Part shown: piece by piece, positions 49,201 through 60,377 of the stretch | Layout: every line of letters begins with the position of its first letter | How positions within the stretch are numbered: position 1 is the stretch's first letter | DNA from: Rhabdornis inornatus | Taxonomy: Eukaryota > Chordata > Aves > Passeriformes > Rhabdornithidae | Reading direction: 5' to 3' | Length of the DNA: 64,000 nucleotides | NCBI GenBank assembly: GCA_013397075.1 | Contig: VWZS01002739.1 | Coordinates: forward strand, 125,312 to 189,311 | Position numbers and translations under genes: made by a program | The notes under the pieces: model-generated | The model's database searches: none | The model's input: the letters and a program-made list of their open reading frames with translations, nothing else | What the model was told of the DNA's origin: nothing

Positions 49201-52200
49201 TGAAGGTATTAGCAAGTCTGCATTAAATATGTTCCAGGGATGTACTGTCAATAAATTCTGTATAGACAATTGAGTTGTGGTGACTTGACTCCTACTCTCT
49301 TGCTATTTACTTGCTTTGAAATATAAACTAATTTGCAGCTCTATATATCAACTCAGTATTCAAGTGGGAATATTGAGGCTGGGTATTGAGGCTGTAGAGT
49401 GTATGGAATGGCATAGAATTTGCAAGAGTATTTCTGGCATCAGTAAGACTAGTGCATGAGGAAGGGTCAAAACTATTGCTTTCAAGAAGAATGCAATGTA
49501 GGTTAATGTCTGTAATTTGTGGGCAAAGCATTCTATAGCTGAGATGAAATTTGAACTTTAATTCGTGGGATAGAAATTTAAATTCCAATAAAGTAATAGA
49601 AATATTTTCACCATTTTGAAGGACATATGACAAAAGTGAAAACTTGGATTATGTCTTTATTTCAGAGCTTTTCCCTTCTCACTCACTAACATTTCATCTT
49701 CCTGTTCTCCCTGTTTTAACTGCCACTTGAAGATTCATAATTCTTTAAAGTGGCTACTTATGCCAGAATCTTTATAATGCAATTGCAGTGAATTTGTCAG
49801 AGGTAAGAAGAAAAGCAGAATGTGATGTTCTGTTTTTCATCTCTTTTGCCAAAAAGACCTTTTTTTTCTTCATGGCTGAGGAAACTGTAATTACAACACG
49901 CATTATATGTTTCAAATGGGTTCTCCTAAAGAAGTTAAATGTAGGTACTAAATCAATAGTGATAAATAGTCTAGACTAGTTTATTAAATGTATTCTGTAC
50001 CTCTGGAATCAGTGGCATATGACATGGCACAATGGTTGTACTCAAGCTGTCTGTTGGGAATGATCCTTGGCCCACATTAATTAGCATCACAAGCCCTGGT
50101 AAAAAAAGTGTTTTCTTTCCTAGGATGGTTCAACCAACTTTTCAGTGTAGACAAGTGAGATTCAGTGCTTCCATTTGTTCACTAACAACGTTTCCCTTAA
50201 TGGAGTAGATATGTACTTGCTTATGTCTGTAATGTGAACAACAGATGGACAAGTGTCACCACAAATTTTACCAGCCTTTTGTTTTTATTTGTTTTGCAGT
50301 TTGTTTTTGTTTTTTATAGATGTTTACACAGGGTCTCTCATATCTAATTTTAATTGCATGAAACACTCTTCATTTGGATCTGGATTAATCTTGCGGGATT
50401 CTATTATTCAACTTGTTAGTCCTCAGTTAGGGACGTTATCTCTAACAGACAGTGAGGTAGAACGCTGTTGTAATAAGATGTCTGTAACCTTTAGCTGCGC
50501 ACTTTTTTGTTTGTTTGTTTGTTTGTTTTGTTTTATAGATGATTTAAAATCTCTTTTTAAACACAGGTAACATTTTTAGTTAATGTCAGTTAGTGGAACA
50601 TTCCACTTCAGGTATTATCTCCCAGATCAAGTGTAGTATATCTATGGAAATAAATTCTATGGGGAACAACTGATTCTTTACTTTGCTCAATAGATTTCAG
50701 CTCTAATAAATAAAGTGTAATCTGTCCATGAAATTGATCAGTAATTCTGTCCCAAGATAATGGTTAGAAGCTTGCAAGTAACTTTTCAGATACTTAAAGT
50801 CACGTTTCTTCCAAGAGCTGGACCTCAAGTATGTGTAACTGCTTCCATGAACTTTAAGTACAATGGATTGTATCTTCTGAAACATCTCATCTGTGTGCCT
50901 TGGTATAAGACAATCTTTGCATCAATAATAAGGACTGAATGTACTCTTCTATCAATGGCTAGCACAATATATTATTTTTCAAAAGTTTATTTTAGAGTAG
51001 GCAATTATTTGTATCTATGTAGGTTTATAAAAGTAAATACATGTTTTTGTCTTAAAAAATCTTAATGTATCTTGTTGTTTTTATAATTTTATTTTGTTAA
51101 TGGCATTTGAGATGAACATGGTACTTTCAAGACATTTACCTACAGATGGCACGCTGGTATTTTCTCCACAGAAAAAAATAGAACTGCTTTTTACCTACAA
51201 ACGCTGCAATGGTCTGTCATCTCAAAAGAAGCATCTCTAAATTTTGTTAATAGATCTAACTGGACATTTAAATAGGAAGAACTGCCTATGACTCAGATGT
51301 AGCAATTCAGATTGTTAAAAGAGTCCCTCCTGCTTCCGCACTGTACAAGGTCTGCAAGTGGAGGAATGAAGATCCAGTGCTTGAAATATTGACTGTAATT
51401 GTAGCTTTTTTGCTGATTGCCTCTAGTCACTTTAGGACACATGAGATAAGGGCAAATTATCTTTCACTTCATATCAGAAACCATCTGTTCAAATTAATTT
51501 CTTACTTTTTGTATAAGCATCGACATGACATTTCATGTATGGTGTGTATTTACACACCTATATATTGCTTATTTTTCCATGAGAAAGTAGAGGAAATTTA
51601 ATTTAATTTAAAGATGAAATTAGCTTTTTAAGTTCATCTTGAGAAAACAAACCAACAAAGAAAACAAAACTGTAGAAGTCTATGTTTGCACTTTGTGGCT
51701 TTCAAGGTTTTGCAATAAGTAATAAATATTTTTTTTACCCCCATGGTTCATACTTCTCCTGTACTTGTGAACAGTCATAAGGCCATTCTTAAAAAATCTA
51801 GAATTTGAAAAAGTACACAGAGTGATATTGTTGGAAGTTTTCAGTAAAGTAACATGGTAAATAAGAACTCTACAAATTAGTTTGGAAATAGACTCACATA
51901 TCTTTTTGAAAACTTATCAGTCTTTGTTAAATCCTATAATAATCCAAAATTGCTGCAGGCTTAGAGCCTGAGATAAAAGATGACAGATTGACTTCAATAT
52001 CTCATTTTTGCTGTTGATGTATTCAGACAGGAGAGAACAGAGTAGGCTGTAAGGATTTACCTTCAATGGTGATTTCAGAACTTATACTTCTGTTGGCCTT
52101 TGTGAATAATCAAGAAAACAATCTGAGTTTACAAAACCTCAGAAGATAGAATTGCATACAAATATGAATTTCTTTCAAGACGAGCTCACAAGAGCAAAAG

Positions 52201-52409
52201 GCGAAAGACTATAATCACTGTAAGGGGGACAGAATATTTAAGATTTCACTGAACTGTATAACCCAGGGGTATATACCTCTCAAAATAGATACATTAAGGT
52301 TTTGGAGAAACTACTGGCAATACATTGCTAACTTTGGAAATATTGTGTAAATTAAAATCTTTCAATTATTTAGATTTGATGTCCAATTTCATGCTTTTAT
52401 TTCTGCAAG
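46258..52409 (+). other. CSMD1 intron splitting CUB7
   Basis: A 6152-bp intron. A GC-rich island lies at 48270-48440 and a (GTTT)n tract at 50508-50533. Elsewhere it is AT-rich with no recognised element. Open frames at 48045-49119 and 50253-51065 have no recognisable protein content. It ends TTTATTTCTGCAAG. Confidence 0.8.
48270..48440. repeat. GC-rich degenerate short-repeat island
   Basis: A sharp GC-rich island in AT-rich intron. It has GCAGCAGCAGCAG and then a degenerate array of roughly 11-base units (CAGCCGGACA, CAGCCGGACA, CAGCCAGTTC, CAGCCAGATC, CAACCGGATC). CpG count is small, so it does not look like a promoter island. It is probably part of an LTR or other mobile element, but I cannot name it. 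Confidence 0.55.
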
Positions 52410-52566
52410 GTGTATGATGGAAAAGACAGTTCTTCACGCTCTCTTGGAGTCTTCACCAAAAATGACATGATGGGAATTATTCTTAATAGCACTTCTAACC
52501 ATATGTGGATAGAGTTTAATACCAATGGATCTGATACTGACCAAGGATTCCAGCTGACTTATACAA
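52410..52566 (+). CDS. CSMD1: CSMD1 exon: CUB domain 7, second half
   Basis: A 157-bp exon, phase 0 in and phase 1 out, completing CUB7 (170 + 157 = 327 bp). It encodes VYDGKDSSSRSLGVFTKND, ILNSTSNHMWIEFNTNGS and the ending SDTDQGFQLTYT. Sequons NST and NGS are present, and the SDTDQGF pattern is the usual CUB finish. The acceptor is TTTCTGCAAG/GTGTATG and the donor is ACAA/GTAAGT. The exon has no ATG-initiated open frame of its own and was found from the protein pattern and phase. The last A should pair with GT of the next (Sushi7) exon as Ser. Confidence 0.93.
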
Positions 52567-52904
52567 GTAAGTAGCTCATAAATATGATCTGATTGATTGT
52601 TTTGCAGGGAAAGGTGTATTTCTCGGCTGTAGTGATTTCTTTTTGAATGTTGAAGGTAATTTCCTAGAATGTACTGTGGTTAAGAGACTGAGCCTTACTT
52701 GTCTACATGACTAGATAGGTGTTAGTAATTTAAAAACACTGTTGAAAGTAAATTTGTAAGTTTTTAAACTTAGCATGGTTTTTTTTAAGACTTAGTAGTG
52801 GTTGAATATCTTAGTTGAGTATCTTAGTTGTTAAAATGTAGCAGAAAATGTACAGAAAGTCAGTGTTTTAAAATGGAAAGTTCAATCTCTGCAGTCATCT
52901 TAGA

Positions 52905-53141
52905 CAAGAGAGAGAAAGAAGACAAGAGGAAGAGGAAGAGGAAGAGGAAGAGGAAGAGGAGAGAAGAGGAGAGAAGAGAAGAGAAGAGAAGAGAAAAGAA
53001 GAGAAAAGAAAAGAAAAGAAGAGAAAAGAAAAGAAAAGAAAAGAAAAGAAAAGAAAAGAAAAGAAAAGAAAAGAAAAGAAAAGAAAAGAAAAGAAAAGAA
53101 AAGAAAAGAAAAGAAAAGAAAAAAAAAAAAAAAAGAAAAAT
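52905..53141 (+). repeat. Compound purine microsatellite (GAGGAA, then AAAAG)
   Basis: An all-purine tract that grades from GAAGAG hexamers through AGAAG units to about 25 AAAAG pentamers and a terminal poly-A. Lys/Arg/Glu-rich plus-strand and Phe/Leu/Ser-rich minus-strand open frames here are repeat artefacts. Confidence 0.97.
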
Positions 53142-55947
53142 AGTACAAATGAGAATTTTTTAAAAAAATGAGTACTTGGGTGTACACTCAATCTGGCATG
53201 ACTGCTTGTCAGGATCAGAGTGGAATATACTGCAAGGAGACTAGAGTGAACAAGTTTTGACAAACAACAAGACTGTATGCAATTAATCGAATTATTTTTT
53301 CTGGCAAAACAATAAGTTTTATGTGAGGAATAACTTTGGGGATGACTGGTTTGTTTCCAACACATATAAAGAGATATTTTTTCCAGGTTTCAAGGAATCT
53401 CCAAATTCCATTTACTTTCAATTTATTATCTTATACATTACTTTCCATGAGTTGCTGTTGAATCTTGCAGACTAGAGCAGAACAACATAGTGTGGTACAG
53501 AAATGGAATCACTGCTCAGTTTAGTACATCTGATGTTTTCCCTTTGATTTGGAGCAAGCTGTGGAATAACCTTTTAGATTTTTTTTTTCCTTACAGTACC
53601 ACTAAAAAATGACTAGGGAAATCTACTGTGCCTAGAGAAATTGAAGAAATTTTCCTTTGAAAGAAAAGGAACCAAACACCTACTTTAAAAACAATCTTAT
53701 TTTAAGGGCTCCAATTTCAACGATCTGAAATCAGTTCCTTTCAAATCCTGCTTCAGTGATCAGTTCCACCTACTGTTTACAATTTCTATATCCAATTACT
53801 TTATTTTGTTGCACTTCATTTTAAGATTTTCTCTCCTCCACCATATTTTTTCTGTATAAAATAAGATACATTAATTAATGTCTTTAGTTTTTTTCCTGAA
53901 CTGTTAGATTAGTTTTGAAACTCTTTTTTCAGTTCTTCCAAGTATTTTCACATTTTCTGAAATGTGTAGACAGAATCTGACATAGTCTTCTAACTGTAAT
54001 TTTAATACCGGCCAGAAAAGCAAAACTTATTTTCCTATGTCGACATAACATTTTACTTCTTTTAATTTTGTTTGCCAAGTATCTAATTTATTTTATCATA
54101 TGTAATCAGCTTGCAGCCTTTCATGTTGAAAAGTTTATCTGCAATGACTATTCTTCCTACTTTCACGTGAGACAATCCCCACTTGTAAATACAAACAAAT
54201 TCTTTACTTCTCACATGCGTTTTCAGGAAGCCAAATTCAATATAAAAAATTTTGAGAGAGTGACCATCTAACCAGGTGATTTCCTTCAACTGTAACTGTT
54301 ATTACCAAACTCTTCAGTGTGGGACTTTTCACCATTCATAAAATAATAAAAGCAGAAAATACAAGCAGAAGATGAATTCTTTTGCAGTGCTTTGAAAACT
54401 GGCTGCAGTGCTGACTCACATTCTTTTTTCTGGAAGTCCTATGCTAGTAATATCTTAGAGATTAGATGCATTAGGAATTTATACTCATTGTTTGATGGAT
54501 TAGGAATTTTTTGGTGCTGTTACAATTCAATTACTAAAAAAATACGTCCATTTTTCATTTGGTAAATACACGAAAAATGAAATGATAATTATATATTTGG
54601 ATTAATAAAGCTTTGGTTTACAGCAGAATTAACTGAAAGATTACTCTGAAGTTTATTTATTCACTTTTCAGATTGAATCATAATGCAGGTACTTTAAAAT
54701 TACTAAAACAATTCAAAAAAGGTACTAAAATATGGTTTCACTGAAGGAAATGAGAAATATATGCTGGAGTGAATGAAATTGAGTATTTAATATCATATAG
54801 ATAGGAGAAGTGATTGTCTAATACATCAGGTTAATTAATTCGATTGCTTCCTATCTGCTGAGTTCTTGCTACCCACAAGGCATCCTCAACTGTCCTTAGT
54901 TGTTGGTCTCTGTAGTACTTTTCTTCCTATTAATGCTGTTGAAATTAAGAAGTAACATTGCAGGGTGTTATTAAAAAGACTAATGTAAAAGTCTGCTGTT
55001 TCATTTGTGTGCAAATACCTTTCTATCCTTTTTGACAGTGTGAATTCTGAAGATTATGTTAAATTTAAAAATACAATAGAAGAAAAAGCTAATGATCCAT
55101 GAGGACGGAAATGTGGATAAAGAAATTTGTATCTCTCTTTTCCGAATCTCATTACTGGCATAGTAAAACCAAATTTTATAAACTCAGAATCCAAGATGTT
55201 TGTATAAACTGTAGAAATCAGAATAGAAGCAAATATTGAAAGGAAATCTATAAAGTACTCAAGTTCTAAATGAAATCTGATGAAATTTCTCATGAAACCT
55301 CCTATAGAGGAAATTGTTTCAGGGAATACTGAATGGATCCTGGAAATTATAGTTATCTTATTCTTTGATCTACAACTACAAAATTCTTTCAAGAAAATTG
55401 ATTTATCCTGATAGGTAGGGGTATTTTTTTATGAGAAAAGACCATGAAAACATATGCACTCTTTCTCAAGTTAATTGTTTAGAGAAACTAAGAAATATTT
55501 TGAATGAAAACTAAAATTACAATGATTTTATATAAGGAAACAACTTCAGAAAAATGGAGAATATTTTAGCCTGAAATTGGCAGGCTAAGTATATATGGAG
55601 TAAGAATCAATGAAATAGTAATTTGACCAACAGTTGAACATGACTCTACCAGAGGAAAAGAAAAATGAGGAACAAAGAAAGCGGTTTGTTGACTTTTGTG
55701 TAAAACAAGTTTATATAAAGCCATTTCCTTAGAGTGTGTTAGGAGGAATGAGGTAAAGTGCCCACCTCCAGTATCTCTGTACTGCTGTCAGAGAGAACGA
55801 CTGAACATTTATACCCCAGTGCTGAGGAAATGACACCATAAACTTGATGACTTTAATTCTCTATGAGTCAAGGACATCAGTAGCGATCTGCATGTACAAA
55901 TTTAAGTGTATGCTTGTTATAGTCAAAACTGACACGTAACCGCCTTT

Positions 55948-55992
55948 TTTTTGTTTGTTTTGTTTTGTTTTGTTTTGTTTTTTTGGTTTTTT
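55948..55992 (+). repeat. T/G tract (GTTTT)n
   Basis: TTTGTTTG then four GTTTT units and a T run with GG. It belongs to the recurring T/G tract set. Confidence 0.85.
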
Positions 55993-56637
55993 TAAATTTT
56001 ATTTTAGAAAATGTCTGTTACTCTTTCGTAACTGCACTTTTCTAATTCAGGGGATATTTTTTTTCCCCCTCCATCTGATTAGAACTTTTCTCTCTGAGAC
56101 ACCTCTATTTTTTGTAGGGAGGAGATACAGAGATTCCCACAACTATTTCTGTTCACAGCTCATTTATAAGATTTGGCCATTCCAGTATAAAGATGCCAGT
56201 GATTTGTGCTGTCATGTCAATGGCATTTAATGTTAAATTGACATTCAGATAAAACCAAAATCTTTTTGATGCCACAGTTACAGGAGGTAAAAGCAAACAC
56301 AGCTGACTGGTAAAAGTAACAGACTGCAACTTTAAATAAAGAGCAATCCAGTACAGCTTCTGAATAACAAGCAGGCACTCTCCCTGCCATGCCTGACCAC
56401 TCCCCTATCAAAGTTCTGACACAAGGGGAAATTTAACAATGTTTGTTTTCACTCATCATGCACTGAACTTACTTTGACTTGTGTCACGAGTGCTTCCTTG
56501 CTCCTGTTTGATCCTCCTTCCTTGAACATACTCTCACTGTTCTTAGCTTCTGGAAAAACAGAAAATAATACCTGTACACTTATACATGTCATATACAAAT
56601 GTTTTGTGACCCTCTGAGTACCACCTAAGGCTGCTAC

Positions 56638-56671
56638 TCTGTGATCTGTATGGTCTTGCACAGATCACAGA
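56638..56671. repeat. Perfect 12-bp inverted repeat with 10-base loop
   Basis: TCTGTGATCTGT at 56638-56649 and its exact reverse complement ACAGATCACAGA at 56660-56671. It could form a short hairpin. The stem is too short for a typical microRNA precursor. Confidence 0.6.
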
Positions 56672-59139
56672 TCACTCAGCACTGCACTGTACTTGCACAA
56701 TTTTCTCAAAAAATTTCCCAAACATTTGAGAAGAAAACACTCTTTCCCTTCACAGTACCATCTAGAAATCTCAAAACTCATTTCTTTTCATGGTGCCTGA
56801 TGATGGATGTCTATACTCATGATGTGCAAGCAACTTTACCACTGTGTAGAATTGCTCCTTGGACTCTTTTGAGACCTGAGCATTTTTACCATTTGCTTTG
56901 CACTGGCAATTGTTTGTCTGAAATGACATGAAGTTGCTGTTGGACCTTATCTAGACATCTTCGTTATTAGGAGCATTTATCTAGATCTCTATGGCAATTT
57001 CATGGCTCCCCAGTCCTGTGCAGTAAATAATTGAAGCAAAAGCTTCACTTATCTGCAGATTAAACCTTAGAATATACTGTAATATATCAGTGGAAGGGTC
57101 CATCCAGAAATACTGACAGATATTATCTGTAGGAACATGCCTGGCTGCATGTTCAATACTATGTGCAGCCTCTTGACAGACTCCTCTGTGTTTCAGAAAC
57201 ATGAATAACTGGTTATAGACTTTTTGAAGTCTGAAAATTGTTCAGGAATCTGAGGCATACTCTATAGCTAGATTTTAGATTTCTGAAGGCCTGTCACTGA
57301 CCTGTCCCTGATTTGCTGCTATAGATTAAAAATGAGATTCCACATTATTTCCTCAACATTTTTTTTTTAATATTTATATCCTCCACTTCCTTGTGATGTG
57401 AAGTAAAATATTCTTCTGCACTTTGGTGCTAAGATGGAAATGAGGGCTGGAAAAAATCTCACTAAGAATTTTTCTTTTTGAAAATGAATGTTGTGTAGGC
57501 ACAAACCATAATTTAATAGTAACATCCTCAAACTTCTAATCCATGATGACCATTTCTTTCTCTGAAAGCAGAACTCTCCATGGCTGTAATTTCTTTCAGA
57601 AGAGTTCAGGCCCCTGAGCTATGCTCTACTCCAAAGAACTTACCACTGATTTGTGATTGCGCATGGACAGATTTTTTTTTTAAATGAGGTTTAATATTTT
57701 CATTTGCATTCATAATCCTTTATATTTAGCATAGTTAGTTTTACAATATCTGAATTGGTCTGAAGATATACTTTTACATTTAAGGAAAAAAGTTTTAAAA
57801 TACATTTCTGAGACATGATGCACTGGTTTAGCATTCATGGTATTCTGTTACTGCTAAAGATTTAGTTATAATTTTCAGTTTAAGTTCTATATTATAATAA
57901 TTCTTTAACCCCACTGCTTTCAAACAATAATGAAAGTTAGTGCATGGAAGCTGAATCTGAATTACTATGGTCTAAATTTATATAAATTGTTGAAACCATT
58001 TATAATAATAAATTTAAGGGAATCATGAACTTTAATTTAGTTCATTTCCTTTCTACAGTAATTGAAAAGGTTAGAAAGTCAGTGAAAACAATGTTCTTAA
58101 ACTGCAGACTCAGACAATTATTCTAGCACACAATCAGTCTCAAATTCAGGAATATAGTGGCTTTGCCTCAGGCTGTAAAATGTCAGTTTAGCAGAACAAT
58201 GCAATAATGAAAAGAAGCTCTTCCTGTTTCCTTTCCATAACTAGTCTGTATATAAGATCTCTTCCAATTAGCACCTTCACACACTTCACTTCACACTTCA
58301 GTAAAATGTAAGATGCCAAAGACAAATACTATTAAGTGAGTACATCTTTAAATGATACACGCATGACGTAGTCACAGATCCTATTAAGAGCAGTACAGTT
58401 ATGTGACTAGCCCCACATAAATGTAACCCCAAATGAATATTGCATACATAGAAAAAACTCTTCTAAATGAAAATCAAAGCTGCAAACTTGGGAAACAAAA
58501 ACTAATTAATGTCAAAAGAAAAGTTTGCTAGAAATATTCATTTCAGTTGTATATAATAATTACGATATCCTGATTAATAACATGATGACATCAGTCTCTT
58601 CCCTCCTTCCTTCCCCAGAAAATTCAAGTGCTTTCTGCTTCCCAAATACTCAACATTTACACAGTCTCCCCTTTTCCCCAAATCCTCAAAACTTTGTATG
58701 AACAAAAAATAATTGGTCTTTTAACAGTTTTATAATTGAGGTTTTCACATTTAATTTAAAGATGTCTATAAAGCTTCTACTCTGGTAAACAGAGCAGGTG
58801 CCAAATAATTTTTTATCTCTAAAAAACAATGAAAACCATTTTATTAGGTGAATATAAGCATTGTATTAACCTTCTGTTTGAAAAATTATGTTAAACGATG
58901 CTTTGTAGATGGAAATGCTGGCATGGTGATCTTTTGCATCTTTCCCATCTCAGGAAAATCTTACCAGATTTTTGAGGTACAGATCTTTAGCTATATAGAC
59001 ATACCTGAGCAAATCCTACCCTATGAGTGAGTATTCCAAAGTACTTTTTCTCAACAGGCCTGGACTGGGATGGAGATGAACAGTCTGTCCATCTATATTG
59101 CGCTTGACTGGGATGCAGTTAATTTTATTCAATAAAGAA

Positions 59140-59377
59140 AGCAGAGTTAATTCTTCTTTCAGAAATAATTTCTTCACTGAAAGGGTTGTCAAGAATTGGA
59201 AGGGGCTGTGCAGGGAGGTGATGGAGTCATCATCCCTTTAAGTGTTCAAGAAACCACTGGACTTGGCATTAATGCTGTGGTTTAGCTGAAATCGTGACAT
59301 TTGGTCTAAGGTTGGACTTGTGATCTTGGAGATCTTTTCCAACATTAATGATTCCATGATTCTGTAATTCTTCAGCT
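59140..59377 (+). mobile_element. CR1 LINE 3' end, 5'-truncated
   Basis: This carries the classic avian CR1 3' landmarks in order: TTCTTCACTGAAAGGGTTGT, GCAGGGAGGTGATGGAGTCA, GTTCAAGAAACCACTGGACT, GATCTTGGAGATCTTTTCCA, then the tail ATTAATGATTCCATGATTCT. Typical of CR1, only about the last 240 bases are present, and it is non-coding. Confidence 0.85.
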
Positions 59378-59572
59378 AATGTTGAACAGTGCTTCACAGT
59401 CTTAGGGCCTTCTCTCTTGCTCTGACATGCCAGCAGGTAGGGTCAGAATGGGCAAGAAGGTGGGTGGTGACACAGATGACCTGGATTGAATGATAATACA
59501 TGTCACGTCACGTCTTGTCACATTACATCATGTCATGCTTAGCAATTAAAATATGGGACGTGTTTCTGAAGT

Positions 59573-60248
59573 TGACTCGGCTCCCCTCGGCCACTCACAC
59601 AATGGCCCACCCAGCTAGCTCCCAGGGTGAGACCACGTCACAAGTGGACTGTCTCCTGAATCCTGGGAATCAGGAGTACAGCTAAGGCTAACGCCCTCCT
59701 GAATAGGCAGCAGCACGTCTGGAGAAAGGCGAAGGATTAGAGGGAGTCCTTTTGCAGGTCCAGGGAAAGGTTTATTAAGGAGCAGGAACACGAGGCAAGA
59801 GCACGTAGGGACAGACACCACAAAAGGCACTGAAAAAAGGGTGACAGCAACTTAAATAGGGGACCTCCCCCGTGGGAGGGTACATCCAGTTAACCAATCC
59901 ATACAACTCAGGGGCGTAACACAAGGCGGGACACAGTCACTCAATAACCAATGGGGGAAAACATAGGCGGGGAATGTGCAACAATAACAAATGGAAAACC
60001 GGAGAGGGGATAACTGACATGGAACCTGCTAGAACTTTGGGAGGGGCCAGGGGGAATTGACAGCCTCAGGGGAGTGGATAAGGGTAACTGACTGCGAGCA
60101 ATCTGGAAACCTGGGAGGGGATAGGACTGATGGACAAGGGGAAGGCGGGAAATGGGGCAACCACAACTAGGACTAATAGGGGGTTACAAACAGAGGGACA
60201 AACCATTTGACATAGGAAAAACCAAAGGCAAAATGACACAGTGCAACA
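59573..60248 (-). mobile_element. Solo LTR, class II (ERVK-like), with perfect 6-bp target duplication
   Basis: A 676-bp element beginning TGACTCGG and ending GTGCAACA on the plus strand, flanked on both sides by TGAAGT (59567-59572 and 60249-60254). Read on the minus strand it has a TATA-like CCTATTTAAG (59851-59860) and an AATAAA poly-A signal (59771-59776) about 80 bases later, giving a sensible U3-R-U5 layout with U3 at the right. A 6-bp duplication is usual for class II endogenous retroviruses. Only the LTR remains, so it arose by LTR-LTR recombination. It is less diverged in appearance than the surrounding repeats. Confidence 0.8.
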
Positions 60249-60323
60249 TGAAGTAACTTTTGCTAAGTGTCTGACTAGGTATCAGTCATCTGCTGATAAG
60301 TGATTGGGTTTGCATCACTTGTT

Positions 60324-60377
60324 GGGGTTTGGGGTGTTTGGAGTTTTTGGTTTTTTTGGTTTTGTTTTGTTTTTTTG
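60324..60377 (+). repeat. T/G tract inside the LTR
   Basis: TTGGGGTTTGGGGTG followed by T-rich TTTTGG and GTTTT units. It lies within the 3' part of the plus-strand LTR, where the LTR itself has a T/G-rich stretch. Confidence 0.75.

Larger units (their letters stand above)
52..52566 (+). other. CSMD1: CSMD1 gene, internal segment (ten exons, CUB4 to CUB7)
   Basis: The ten exons listed separately join into one uninterrupted frame of 629 codons, entering and leaving in phase 1. CSMD proteins are very large type I membrane proteins whose ectodomain alternates CUB and Sushi (complement control) domains. Family knowledge links CSMD1 to complement regulation, neural and epithelial expression and tumour suppression. 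The encoded order here is CUB, Sushi, CUB, Sushi, CUB, Sushi, CUB, which matches CUB4-CUB7 of human CSMD1 as I recall it. Almost every stretch agrees, for example NYPEEYGNNMNCVWL, ECHDPGIPINGRRFGDRF and PCDDPGVPAFSRRIGFHFG. The signal peptide, first domains, later Sushi array, transmembrane segment and promoter lie outside the window. CSMD3 and CSMD2 have the same architecture, so the paralogue call rests on recalled sequence; being a CSMD gene is near certain. Confidence 0.88.

Noticed and set aside
52..52566. CSMD3 or CSMD2 instead of CSMD1
   Set aside because: The three paralogues share the architecture, but the exon peptides follow human CSMD1 as I recall it almost residue for residue, including inter-domain linkers. 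A protein search would settle it.
52828..53365. Lys/Glu-rich plus-strand and Phe/Ser-rich minus-strand open frames
   Set aside because: Both arise from the purine microsatellite.
59615..59830. Minus-strand open frame within the ERVK-like LTR
   Set aside because: It lies in the U5/R part of a solo LTR; no viral coding domain is present.
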